Positions 1 to 7,707 of a stretch of DNA of 64,000 bases are shown piece by piece. How positions within the stretch are numbered: the first letter of the stretch is position 1; every line of letters starts with the position of its first letter. Position numbers and translations under genes: made by a program. This stretch comes from Rhodopirellula islandica (GTDB taxonomy: Bacteria > Planctomycetota > Planctomycetia > Pirellulales > Pirellulaceae). The notes under the pieces are model-generated. The model did no database searches, had not been told where the DNA came from, and was given only the letters and a program-made list of their open reading frames with translations. Location of the stretch: contig NZ_LECT01000007.1 of the NCBI RefSeq assembly GCF_001027925.1, forward strand, positions 248,001 through 312,000, given 5' to 3'.

Positions 1-746
1 GGCTCAGACGACGGCGTCGGAACGGTGGCTTCGACGACAGGTGTCTCGGCAACGACTTCTTCCGCCACAATTTCCGGCTTCACCAACGGCATGGTTTGGC
101 GAGCGATCCTCGGCTGAGTCCACTGCAATTCAGGTGGAGTTTCGAGCGATTTCGTCGGCTCCACCGCAGGTGAAAGCTGAGCATGCTTCCATTCGACGAT
201 GCCGCCGGACTCCACTCGGTCGTAGTCCGGCTGGGCATGTGGGTTGATTCTTGTCTGCGGAGCACGAGGCGGCTCCACGACCAAGGGTGTTTTTTCCGAA
301 ACCGGAGCACCAATTGGCAGCAAACCAACAGCGGTGCCGATCGACTTCAGTTTGATCTCCGACATCGTTTGATCGGATGTCTGACGGATCGGGTACAGCG
401 TCGTCTGCCCCTCCGGTGCAACGCTGCCATGGTTCTGGAGCAAGTTCACGTTGCTCGCAGCCGCATGGCCGTTGACTTTGGTTGCCAGAATCGGACCAAC
501 GGCCTGATGGGAAGCAGAACGCTTCACAAATGGGTTGCTGTGCATGCTCCCCGAAACCAGACGAATCGGTGGCAGTTTGTCAGTTGCAGTTTCGTCCGCC
601 AACGCCGTGCTTCCGGCGACTTGGCTCGCGGCAATGCAACCTCCCCATACAACGGCTTGGGTCAACCAACGAGCGAGCCGTTCACGTTTGCGGCGGCTAA
701 CCATTTGGTTCGAGCCCATCGGGTTCATTGTTTTGCCAATCAGCAT
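1..746 (-). CDS. Exported hypothetical protein, C-terminus cut by window edge
   Basis: The minus strand is open without a stop from an ATG at 746 to the window edge, giving about 248 residues. An in-frame ATG at 728 is the alternative start; 746 is preferred because AAGGA lies about 6 bases upstream. The N-terminus has a long basic stretch (SRRKRERLAR), a short hydrophobic run and an ALADE-like cleavage site, so export is likely. The rest is low-complexity and rich in Pro, Val, Glu and Thr, with no domain I recognise. The end of the gene lies outside the window. Function unknown; that the frame is coding is fairly secure because it stays open and has a leader. Confidence 0.6.
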   Translation of the reverse strand, partial: MLIGKTMNPMGSNQMVSRRKRERLARWLTQAVVWGGCIAASQVAGSTALADETATDKLPPIRLVSGSMHSNPFVKRSASHQAVGPILATKVNGHAAASNVNLLQNHGSVAPEGQTTLYPIRQTSDQTMSEIKLKSIGTAVGLLPIGAPVSEKTPLVVEPPRAPQTRINPHAQPDYDRVESGGIVEWKHAQLSPAVEPTKSLETPPELQWTQPRIARQTMPLVKPEIVAEEVVAETPVVEATVPTPSSE

Positions 747-1120
747 GGCGGATCCTTACGCTCACGATCTTTTTGGGATCCTGTACCCCCCCGGCACATT
801 CTCCATGTCGTTGGTCAGACGAAATTCATCGCCGGACCTCCGAACACCCTCTGTATCGTCGCCGGGTGGTTCCGGCATTAACGATTTTGACAGATCGAAC
901 GCTTGGTTCTGTTGAATCGATCTTGACACCCATGCCGATTGGACCTGCCAACCCCACACGAACGGGGAAGAACCACCCCATTTCCAGCTCGGTCCACGTG
1001 GTTCAGGTCAGGTCGGTCGCTTCACAGTGGCTCGACGACGCAAATGGTTTCACGAGGAAACACGCTGCGCGGATCACGCTGTGACACCGATCGAACGTGG
1101 CGCGAGAGAGTTGCCTCGCC
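747..1120. other. Intergenic stretch, no gene seen
   Basis: About 370 bases lie between the start of the edge gene and the end of the RNA methyltransferase gene. The short open frames here lack start context and family features. The part next to 746 must hold the promoter of the edge gene, but I see no convincing -35/-10 pair and no strong hairpin. Confidence 0.5.
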
Positions 1121-1942
1121 TCAACTTCGCTGCCGCATCGCTTCGTAAGCCACAATCGCGGCGCTGACCGACACATTCAAGCTGTCCACGTGGCCCGCCA
1201 TCGGCAACGCCACGGGTTCGACGCACTCAGCCGCCCAGCGATCTGCCAAGCCATCCGCTTCGCTGCCCAGCACGACCGCGAGCTTGCCACGCAAGTCCGA
1301 TTCGAATAGCGGTCGCGAGCCTTCCACTCGCATGGCGGCGACTCGATAACCCTGAGCCTTCAAAAACCCAGCGATCTCCGACTCGCTGCCCGATGCGGAA
1401 GGGACCGTGAACACCGCCCCCAACGAACCGCGAATGGCATTCGGGTTGAATCGATCCGAGGGGCAATCCGACAACAAGACAGCGGACACGCCCGCCGCAT
1501 CGGCTGACCGAAACACGGCGCCCAAATTGCCCGGTTTTTCAACCTGATCGAGCACCAACACCAATCCCTCGCTCCAAGCGGGATGAGCCGTGAGCCGGTC
1601 GAGTGAATCATCCGGGGCCACAAACTCCGCCACACAGCGATCCGTCGACGCCGTGTAAGCGATTTTCCGCAACACCTCAGGCGTCACCCAACGATGCACG
1701 CCCGAATCGATCGCCTGGCGACGAACGACCGCCTGCTCTGGCATTTCAGATTTCGGCGACAAATCCGAGGGCTTCGGTTCGATCTCGTAAAAAGCGACCA
1801 GCTTCAACCCAGCCTCGATCGCCCGCAACGATTCTCGGGGCCCGTCCACCAAGACAACGCCAGCAGCCCGTCGTTTCCGAGAACGGCGCAGCGAAACGAT
1901 TCGGCGGACGGCGGCATTTTGCAAACTTCGGATGGTTTCCAT
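1121..1942 (-). CDS. TrmH/SpoU-family RNA 2'-O-ribose methyltransferase
   Basis: This 273-residue protein has the three SpoU/TrmH motifs. Motif 1 reads KPGNLGAVFRSADAAG, with the Asn and Arg that bind the target ribose. Motif 2 reads VLGSEADGL. Motif 3 reads LPMAGHVDSLNVSVSAAI near the C-terminus. These motifs form the knotted SAM-binding fold. The N-terminal 100 residues resemble the RNA-binding substrate domain (SpoU_sub_bind) of 23S rRNA or tRNA Gm methyltransferases. I start at METIRS; an in-frame ATG at 1960 would add six residues and neither has a good ribosome site. It is transcribed away from the GNAT-like gene at 2049. The exact RNA target cannot be read from sequence. Confidence 0.85.
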   Translation of the reverse strand: METIRSLQNAAVRRIVSLRRSRKRRAAGVVLVDGPRESLRAIEAGLKLVAFYEIEPKPSDLSPKSEMPEQAVVRRQAIDSGVHRWVTPEVLRKIAYTASTDRCVAEFVAPDDSLDRLTAHPAWSEGLVLVLDQVEKPGNLGAVFRSADAAGVSAVLLSDCPSDRFNPNAIRGSLGAVFTVPSASGSESEIAGFLKAQGYRVAAMRVEGSRPLFESDLRGKLAVVLGSEADGLADRWAAECVEPVALPMAGHVDSLNVSVSAAIVAYEAMRQRS

Positions 1943-2048
1943 GGGGCCACACTTTTGCATATTCGCTTCAATGGGAGAACCAACCCGAGTCTGCTATCTT
2001 TGAATGTTTTCCAAACACCTTCTCTGCCCCCAACTCACGGCCTCGCGA

Positions 2049-3203
2049 ATGTCCGAAAATGTGTTGTGCCAACCCGTTTCCGGACGCAAAGACCAAAAGG
2101 CATTTCTCGATCTCGAAAAACGCCTCTACCGGGACGACCCCAACTGGGTCCCGCCCCTGTGGAGCGAACGGGTCAAATTGCTGGGATTCAAGCACCATCC
2201 GTTCTACGACGACGCCGAAGGGCAGACCTTCCTGGTTCGCCGCGGCGACCGTGTCGTCGGCCGAGTCCTGGCGGTCGTCAATCACGCCCACAATCGCTAT
2301 CACGAAGAAACACGTGGGTTCTTTGGATTCTTCGAATGCGAAGACGATGAAGAAGCCGCCGTCGAACTTCTCAACACCGCCGGCGATTGGCTGAAAGAAC
2401 GCGGGATGACCGGCGTCCGCGGCCCGGTTCACCCCAGCCTGAATTACGAAGTTGGGTTGTTGGTCGATGGCTTCGATACACCGCCGACATTCCTGATCCC
2501 CTACAACCATCCGTACTACGAACGGCTGATCCAAGCCGCCGGCTTCGAAAAGTCTCAAGACCTCTACAGCTACGAAGCCTCGATCGACATCCTGGAAACG
2601 CTCGATCCCAAGTTGCTGTTTGTGATCGAAGAATCGACTCGGCGTTTCAATGCCGAATGTCGCACGATCGATCCCAAGAACTTCCACGCTGACGTCCGCG
2701 TGTTCTTGGACATCTACAACCAATCGCTGCAGCGAACCTGGGGCTATGTCCCAATGAGCGAATCGGAAGTGGACGAGCAAAGCAAAGGCCTGAAAAACCT
2801 GTTGCTCCCCAAACTCACCAGCATCGCCGAAATCGACGGCAAACCCGTCGGAGCTGGCTTCGGCTTGCTCGACTACAACCCGCTGATCAAACAAATCGGC
2901 GGCAAGCTGTTTCCGTTCGGCTGGCTGAAACTGTTGCTCGGCCGCAAGAAACTGAAACGACTCCGCTTGGTCAGCGCCAACGTGTTGCCCGAATATCAAA
3001 AGTGGGGCCTGGGCTTGGTCACGCTCTATAAAATCTTGCCAGAAGCGATCGACTTCGGAATTGAAATGGGCGAATTCTCCTGGGTCCTCGAAAGCAACCA
3101 ACTTTCGCGAGGAACGATCGAACGCGGCGGAGCCACCCGCAGCAAAACACACCGCATTTACGACCGATCGTTGACTCCCGAACCGGAGCAGGCTTCCACG
3201 TGA
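2049..3203 (+). CDS. GNAT-like N-acetyltransferase-fold protein
   Basis: A 384-residue soluble protein with no signal peptide or membrane segment. The N-terminal part (KAFLDLEKRLYRDDPNWVPP) and the C-terminal half (NVLPEYQKWGLGLVTLYKIL, then WVLESNQLSRGTIERGGA) resemble a widespread GNAT-superfamily protein of unknown substrate. In GNAT enzymes the Q/RxxGxG/A-type loop binds acetyl-CoA; here the nearest match is YQKWGLG. An in-frame ATG at 2004 would add 15 residues without family-like sequence. The stop overlaps the GTG start of the DinG-type helicase gene by four bases (GTGA), so the two are probably translationally coupled. No substrate is inferred. Confidence 0.7.
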   Translation: MSENVLCQPVSGRKDQKAFLDLEKRLYRDDPNWVPPLWSERVKLLGFKHHPFYDDAEGQTFLVRRGDRVVGRVLAVVNHAHNRYHEETRGFFGFFECEDDEEAAVELLNTAGDWLKERGMTGVRGPVHPSLNYEVGLLVDGFDTPPTFLIPYNHPYYERLIQAAGFEKSQDLYSYEASIDILETLDPKLLFVIEESTRRFNAECRTIDPKNFHADVRVFLDIYNQSLQRTWGYVPMSESEVDEQSKGLKNLLLPKLTSIAEIDGKPVGAGFGLLDYNPLIKQIGGKLFPFGWLKLLLGRKKLKRLRLVSANVLPEYQKWGLGLVTLYKILPEAIDFGIEMGEFSWVLESNQLSRGTIERGGATRSKTHRIYDRSLTPEPEQAST

Positions 3204-5302
3204 GCGATCCCATTTCGATCGATTCGATTCTCGGGCCTGGTGGCAGCATCAGCCGCCGATTGCCACGCTACGAACCTCGCGAACAGCAACTCGAGATGGC
3301 TCGTGCGGTCTCCTCCGCATTGACCGACCGCGAACACTTGGTCGTCGAAGCGGGCACGGGAACGGGGAAGAGCTTCGCCTACTTGGCCGCCGCGATCCTG
3401 CACGCCACTTCCGACCAAACCGAATCGGGACCCAAAAAACCCAACCCTTCATCGGACTCGGTCGACGACCGCATCCCGCCCGCTGGTGAGCAAAAAGAAA
3501 AACCCGATCGTCCCAAACGCGTCCTGATTTCAACCCACACGATCAGCCTGCAAGAACAACTGATCGGCAAAGACATCCCACTTCTCAACAGCGTCATCCC
3601 GCGAGAGTTTTCCGCGGTGCTGGTGAAAGGTCGCAACAACTATCTGTCACTGCGCCGGATGGGACGGGCCGTTGAAAAATCCGTGTCGTTGATGGCCAAC
3701 GATTTCCAGATGCAACAGCTTCGCGAAATCCGCAAGTGGTCCGACAACACCGCTGACGGTTCGCTCTCAACGTTGCCGATCAAACCCGACGGACAAGTCT
3801 GGGACGAGGTCCGCAGCGACACGGGCAATTGCCTTCGCAACAAATGCCCGAACTTCAAGGACTGCTTTTACTTCCAAGCTCGACGCCGAGCCCAGAACGC
3901 ACAACTGTTGATCGTCAATCACGCGATGCTGTTCACCGACATCGCGATGCGACGGCAGGGTGTTTCTCTGCTGCCCGACTACGACGCGATCATCCTCGAC
4001 GAATGCCACACCATCGAATCCGTCGCCGGTGACCACCTTGGCATTCGATTGACCAGCGGCCAATTCGATTACCTGTTTGATCGTCTTTACAACGATCGCC
4101 AACAAAAGGGTTTGCTCGTCGCGCACAACCTGGACGCGTTGCAAAGGATGGTCGACCGATGCCGATTCGCGGCCAGCGAAATGTTTGCTGGTGTGCTGGA
4201 CTGGATGCAAGAATCACGCTCACGAAATGGTCGCGTGCATCATCCCGAAGTGGTGCCCAATCCGCTCAGCGAACCGATGGAGATCCTCGCGCGACGGCTG
4301 CGAGCTCATGCGGACGCACAAGACAACGATTCCGATCGACAAGACTTCCAATCCGCTCACGATCGACTTCTCGCCTTGGCCGGCGGTCTGCGTGAATGGC
4401 TCGACCAATCGCTCAAACAAGAATCGGTTTATTGGGTGGAAACCTCCGGCAGTCGTCGCGGGATGGACCGAGTCTCCCTGTCCGCTTCGCCAATCGACAT
4501 CGGTCAAACGCTTCGCGAAGAGGTTTTTCAAAACGAGGAAATTGGCTCGGTCATCATGACCAGTGCCACGCTGGCGACCGGCGAACAAGACAAGTTCAAA
4601 TTCTTCCGCAGTCGTGTGGGTCTGACGACAGGCCGCTCCCTCCAAGTCGGCAGCCCCTTCGACTACGAGAAACAAGCCAAACTGATCATCGTCCGTGGAC
4701 TGCCTGATCCCTCCGCGAAACGAGACGAATTCGAAGCGGCACTCCCCCAACAAATCAAGCGATTCGTTGGACACACCGATGGTCACGCGTTCGTGCTCTT
4801 CACGAGTTACTCGTTGCTTCGCAAGTGCGCCGAAGCAATCACGCCGTGGTGCATCGAACGCAACCTGCATCTGTACAGCCAAGCGGGCGAACAGAACCGA
4901 ACGCAATTGCTCGATTCCTTCCGAAAAGACCCGCGTGGCGTGCTACTTGGCACTGACAGTTTCTGGCAGGGAGTCGACGTTCCTGGCGACGCTCTCACCA
5001 ACGTTGTGATCACGAAGCTGCCGTTCTCTGTTCCCGATCATCCGCTACTCGAAGCACGGCTCGAAACGATCCGTGCCCGTGGTGGGCATCCATTCCCTGA
5101 CTACCAATTGCCCGAAGCCGTGATCAAATTCCGGCAGGGCTTTGGGCGTCTGATCCGCACCCGCGATGACTCGGGGATGGTCGTGGTCTTGGACCCTCGA
5201 ATCCGATCCAAACCTTACGGCCGACTTTTCCTCAGCGCACTTCCACCACTGCCATGCCACGACGTCGGCACCGTCCCGCGTCAAAAAACAAAGAAGCAGT
5301 GA
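3200..5302 (+). CDS. dinG: DinG/XPD-family ATP-dependent DNA helicase
   Basis: This 700-residue superfamily 2 helicase has Walker A AGTGTGKS (about 51-58), motif Ia STHTISLQEQ, a DECH box (267-270), MTSATL, and C-terminal motifs GTDSFWQGVDVPG and QGFGRLIRT. Between motifs Ia and II are Cys211, Cys216 and Cys222 with the C-x4-C-x5-C spacing of three of the four iron-sulfur ligands in E. coli DinG. The first ligand, expected in the KGRxNYLC segment, reads Ser150 (GRNNYLSLRR). DinG-type enzymes unwind 5'-3' and clear R-loops or forks. Residues 71-106 form a polar insertion between motifs I and Ia. The GTG start overlaps the upstream stop. Helicase identity is secure; whether it carries an intact cluster is open. 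Confidence 0.88.
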   Translation: MSDPISIDSILGPGGSISRRLPRYEPREQQLEMARAVSSALTDREHLVVEAGTGTGKSFAYLAAAILHATSDQTESGPKKPNPSSDSVDDRIPPAGEQKEKPDRPKRVLISTHTISLQEQLIGKDIPLLNSVIPREFSAVLVKGRNNYLSLRRMGRAVEKSVSLMANDFQMQQLREIRKWSDNTADGSLSTLPIKPDGQVWDEVRSDTGNCLRNKCPNFKDCFYFQARRRAQNAQLLIVNHAMLFTDIAMRRQGVSLLPDYDAIILDECHTIESVAGDHLGIRLTSGQFDYLFDRLYNDRQQKGLLVAHNLDALQRMVDRCRFAASEMFAGVLDWMQESRSRNGRVHHPEVVPNPLSEPMEILARRLRAHADAQDNDSDRQDFQSAHDRLLALAGGLREWLDQSLKQESVYWVETSGSRRGMDRVSLSASPIDIGQTLREEVFQNEEIGSVIMTSATLATGEQDKFKFFRSRVGLTTGRSLQVGSPFDYEKQAKLIIVRGLPDPSAKRDEFEAALPQQIKRFVGHTDGHAFVLFTSYSLLRKCAEAITPWCIERNLHLYSQAGEQNRTQLLDSFRKDPRGVLLGTDSFWQGVDVPGDALTNVVITKLPFSVPDHPLLEARLETIRARGGHPFPDYQLPEAVIKFRQGFGRLIRTRDDSGMVVVLDPRIRSKPYGRLFLSALPPLPCHDVGTVPRQKTKKQ

Positions 5303-5513
5303 GCAAGCCGCTTCTATTCGACGGCCCCATCCGGGGCGGGATTGTGGTCTCCATCAATGTTCTCGGGGCTTCCACCCCGAGCGAACGATGACGGCCCCTC
5401 CCGGGGCGAATGAACATGGATGGCTCCGGAGGAGCCCGCGTTGATAGCTCGGGGCAGAAGCCCCGAGACTACTGAACGTTTGGGCTTGGAGAGTATTGTC
5501 GCTTGCGCAAGTT

Positions 5514-5716
5514 TTCATCCCGGTAGGGATGCAAGATGGTAGCCGTCGGTAAGCGATAGCGCCACCGATGGACATGCAAACCCCACGCCGCCACTCTCCA
5601 TCCCGCCGTGGCCATTGGCCACGGCGGGATGGAGAGTTTTATGGAACCTCGTTTTCCGGGGGTACGCTGCGACGCAGCGACCCCCGGCTACCATCTGAAA
5701 TCCCTACCGGGATGAA
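5514..5716. repeat. Composite inverted-repeat element with central palindrome
   Basis: The arm at 5514-5545 begins TTCATCCCGGTAGGGAT and ends AGATGGTAGCCG. The reverse complement of 5685-5716 has the same beginning and end, differing at only three central bases. Between the arms lies a palindrome with 22-base arms around a single base. The arrangement is like a non-autonomous (MITE-like) element or a structured RNA region. No transposase is nearby. Confidence 0.7.
5593..5640 (+). terminator. Perfect 45-base palindrome followed by T-run
   Basis: The arms ACTCTCCATCCCGCCGTGGC and their complement pair perfectly around one base, and TTTT follows on the plus strand. A transcript from dinG would form a very stable hairpin ending in U residues, so this may act as an intrinsic terminator. 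It lies nearly 300 bases past the dinG stop and inside a repeat element, so its origin is probably the repeat rather than the gene. Confidence 0.4.
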
Positions 5717-5925
5717 GAAAGACAGAAGCCGGAAGAAAAATTGCATTCGCTATCGGAACGCCAAGGGCAAACATTTCGCAGCCCAGGGCAGTGCGAGCCA
5801 CTTCCCATGCTCGGCCCTCACCCTCGCGTACGCCTGAACGGCGTCACTCGCCCCCCAACTTCGATTTGGGAGAGGTTCAGTAGGCAGAAACCCACTGAAA
5901 AGCGGGATCGATCGACTCACAAACT

Positions 5926-7392
5926 CTAGCGAGCGGAGGTGAGTGATTCGCCAGAGCTGACAATGGATTCGTGGAACATCTGCAACTCTTTCTCGAGTTG
6001 CTGGTTGCTACGATACAGCTTGACCAATCGCTGATGCGTTTCCTTGAGCTGAGTGGCCAACTTCTCGTTGTAGGTCTCCAGCGAAATCCGCTCGACTTCG
6101 GTTTGCTCGAAATCCTGCTCCAACTTCAGCTTCTCAGCTTGAGCGGCTGTGGTCATGTTCTTGGTCGCATCAATCGCCCGTTGAAGCACTTCGTTCTCGT
6201 AAGTCAGCTCTTGAGTTCGCGTGCTCAACTCCGCCAAACGCAGGCGAATGCGTCGCAAAACAAAGCGATAATCGTTCAAAGGCCGAACGTAGTAGGTGTC
6301 GATCAGGCGAGCGACTCCTTCATCGATCAACGCATCCGCGGCTTCCTCTTTGACGACCAACAGATCGTCTTTGGAGAATTTGACCTTGCCAGAATCACCC
6401 TGCTGCAAGCGACTGTCGACCGCACGTCCGCTGCCGTCAAAGAATCCACCATCCAAAGCACCGCGTTGATCGGGGCTGTCCACGACGATCTCATGATTCT
6501 TGGTGAACTCGATTTTGACCCATTTGCTCAATGGCTCGTCATCGGGCAAAGACCGTGTTCCGTCGCGGAGGTACTCGGCTCGCGACTGAGCTGAGATCTG
6601 GTTGCTGAGCAACCGGTTGACCAATTCATCATCGATTCGGCCGAACACATTGTTGTCGTCTTCCACGCTTCCCTCCGCCACAAAGGGCTCGTGCCCATCA
6701 AGCGGCAGCAATTCGTAAACGGACCAACTGACCGCTTGGCGGCTTTCGATGGCCTGACGCTGCTGCGGCAACAGGGGAGCGGTCGGTTGCAACGTGACCT
6801 GAGTCGGCGAGGTCGCCGTCACTCGGTATTCGCCCAGATAGAAAATCGGACCGGGAACATTCAAATTGGGTTGTGGGCCTTCGGCGAACCCATAGACGAC
6901 CAAGCCATCCGGAATCAGCGGCAAGGGAGCCAATTCGACTTCGCCTTCGTCCGCTTCCTCGGCTGGCAACCCATCAACGGGAACCTCCTGCTGGGGGGAA
7001 GACAAGACAATTTGGCCACCATTGTTGAAATCCGCATTGGTGAGGCGCAGTCCGCGCCACCGCCGACCAGCTTCGGTGCCCAACTTGGCCAATTTCTGGG
7101 CCATTGGCAGGACGCCTTCGCCCGACAGCGGGTCATTGGGATTGCCATACCGCAATTCCAATTGCTCCGCCTCGACCGAGGCCAGCCTGGACTCGAGTTC
7201 CTCTTTGACTTTGTGCCACTCAGAACGACTTTTCAACGCCCCAGCGACAGGGAAGACGAAAATCACGGCCAAAATCGTCGTGATGACGACGGGAGTGATC
7301 TGGTACCACCGCCAATGAGGCGCCGCTTTCCAGACCAAGATGGCCTGGGCGATGACGACAACTATCAGAACGAGAAGAAGTACGTACTGCAT
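5926..7392 (-). CDS. Membrane-anchored coiled-coil protein, function unknown
   Basis: The 488-residue product starts with two hydrophobic segments (about residues 2-20 and 33-54) joined by a short loop with WKAAPHWRW. A charged coiled-coil-prone region follows (KEELESRLASVEAEQLEL), then a mixed domain, then a long C-terminal coiled coil from about residue 365 (LRLAELSTRTQELTYENEVL onwards). The topology suggests an inner-membrane anchor with a large soluble part. I start at MQYVLLL; an ATG at 7464 would put 24 polar residues before the first membrane segment. It is divergent from the TolC-family gene at 7708. I recognise no enzyme motif and infer no function beyond a structural or scaffolding possibility. 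Confidence 0.65.
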   Translation of the reverse strand: MQYVLLLVLIVVVIAQAILVWKAAPHWRWYQITPVVITTILAVIFVFPVAGALKSRSEWHKVKEELESRLASVEAEQLELRYGNPNDPLSGEGVLPMAQKLAKLGTEAGRRWRGLRLTNADFNNGGQIVLSSPQQEVPVDGLPAEEADEGEVELAPLPLIPDGLVVYGFAEGPQPNLNVPGPIFYLGEYRVTATSPTQVTLQPTAPLLPQQRQAIESRQAVSWSVYELLPLDGHEPFVAEGSVEDDNNVFGRIDDELVNRLLSNQISAQSRAEYLRDGTRSLPDDEPLSKWVKIEFTKNHEIVVDSPDQRGALDGGFFDGSGRAVDSRLQQGDSGKVKFSKDDLLVVKEEAADALIDEGVARLIDTYYVRPLNDYRFVLRRIRLRLAELSTRTQELTYENEVLQRAIDATKNMTTAAQAEKLKLEQDFEQTEVERISLETYNEKLATQLKETHQRLVKLYRSNQQLEKELQMFHESIVSSGESLTSAR

Positions 7393-7707
7393 CAGAGCAA
7401 TTGATTGAGAAGCGGCAGAACTACCAAAGAGGGATCCTTGACGGGCTAGCTTAATCCAGTCCAACGCCAGCTTGGAGAATTTTCATCAACTTTTCCGTTC
7501 CGGTCGTCCGTGTCGGTGCCCGTGACCAACCGATCGGCACAATCGGAACATCCCTCACGATGGGGCGCCGATTGAAGCGGTTCGAGCGGTTTGCACCGAC
7601 TTGCCGGTCAAGCCGATCCGCCAGATCGTCCGAAATGATCCTGTGAACACGTCCGCATCGAACGCGCGACGTGTGTCGAACATCCAGGTCTCGGAAGGCG
7701 ATCGATC
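7393..7707. other. Divergent intergenic region
   Basis: About 315 bases separate the coiled-coil protein gene (minus) from the TolC-family gene (plus), so both promoters should be here. GGAAGG at about 7692 is a plausible ribosome site for the GTG start at 7708. I see no clear consensus promoter, operator or RNA gene. Confidence 0.45.

Larger units (their letters stand above)
5303..5925. repeat. Intergenic block of hairpins and inverted repeats
   Basis: No gene is supported here. The stretch contains several palindromes: CTCGGGG-loop-CCCCGAG at about 5360 and again at about 5450; a pair of 32-base inverted repeats at 5514-5545 and 5685-5716 (29 of 32 identical); a 45-base palindrome at 5593-5637; and CCGGGGGT...ACCCCCGG at about 5655-5687. 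These resemble the multi-copy intergenic repeats common in Rhodopirellula genomes. The genes on either side face each other, so the block could also end transcription. Confidence 0.75.

Noticed and set aside
1603-2394. 263-codon plus-strand frame crossing the divergent gap
   Set aside because: Crosses an RNA methyltransferase in antisense and a GNAT-like gene in another frame; Arg/Pro/Thr-rich without a domain.
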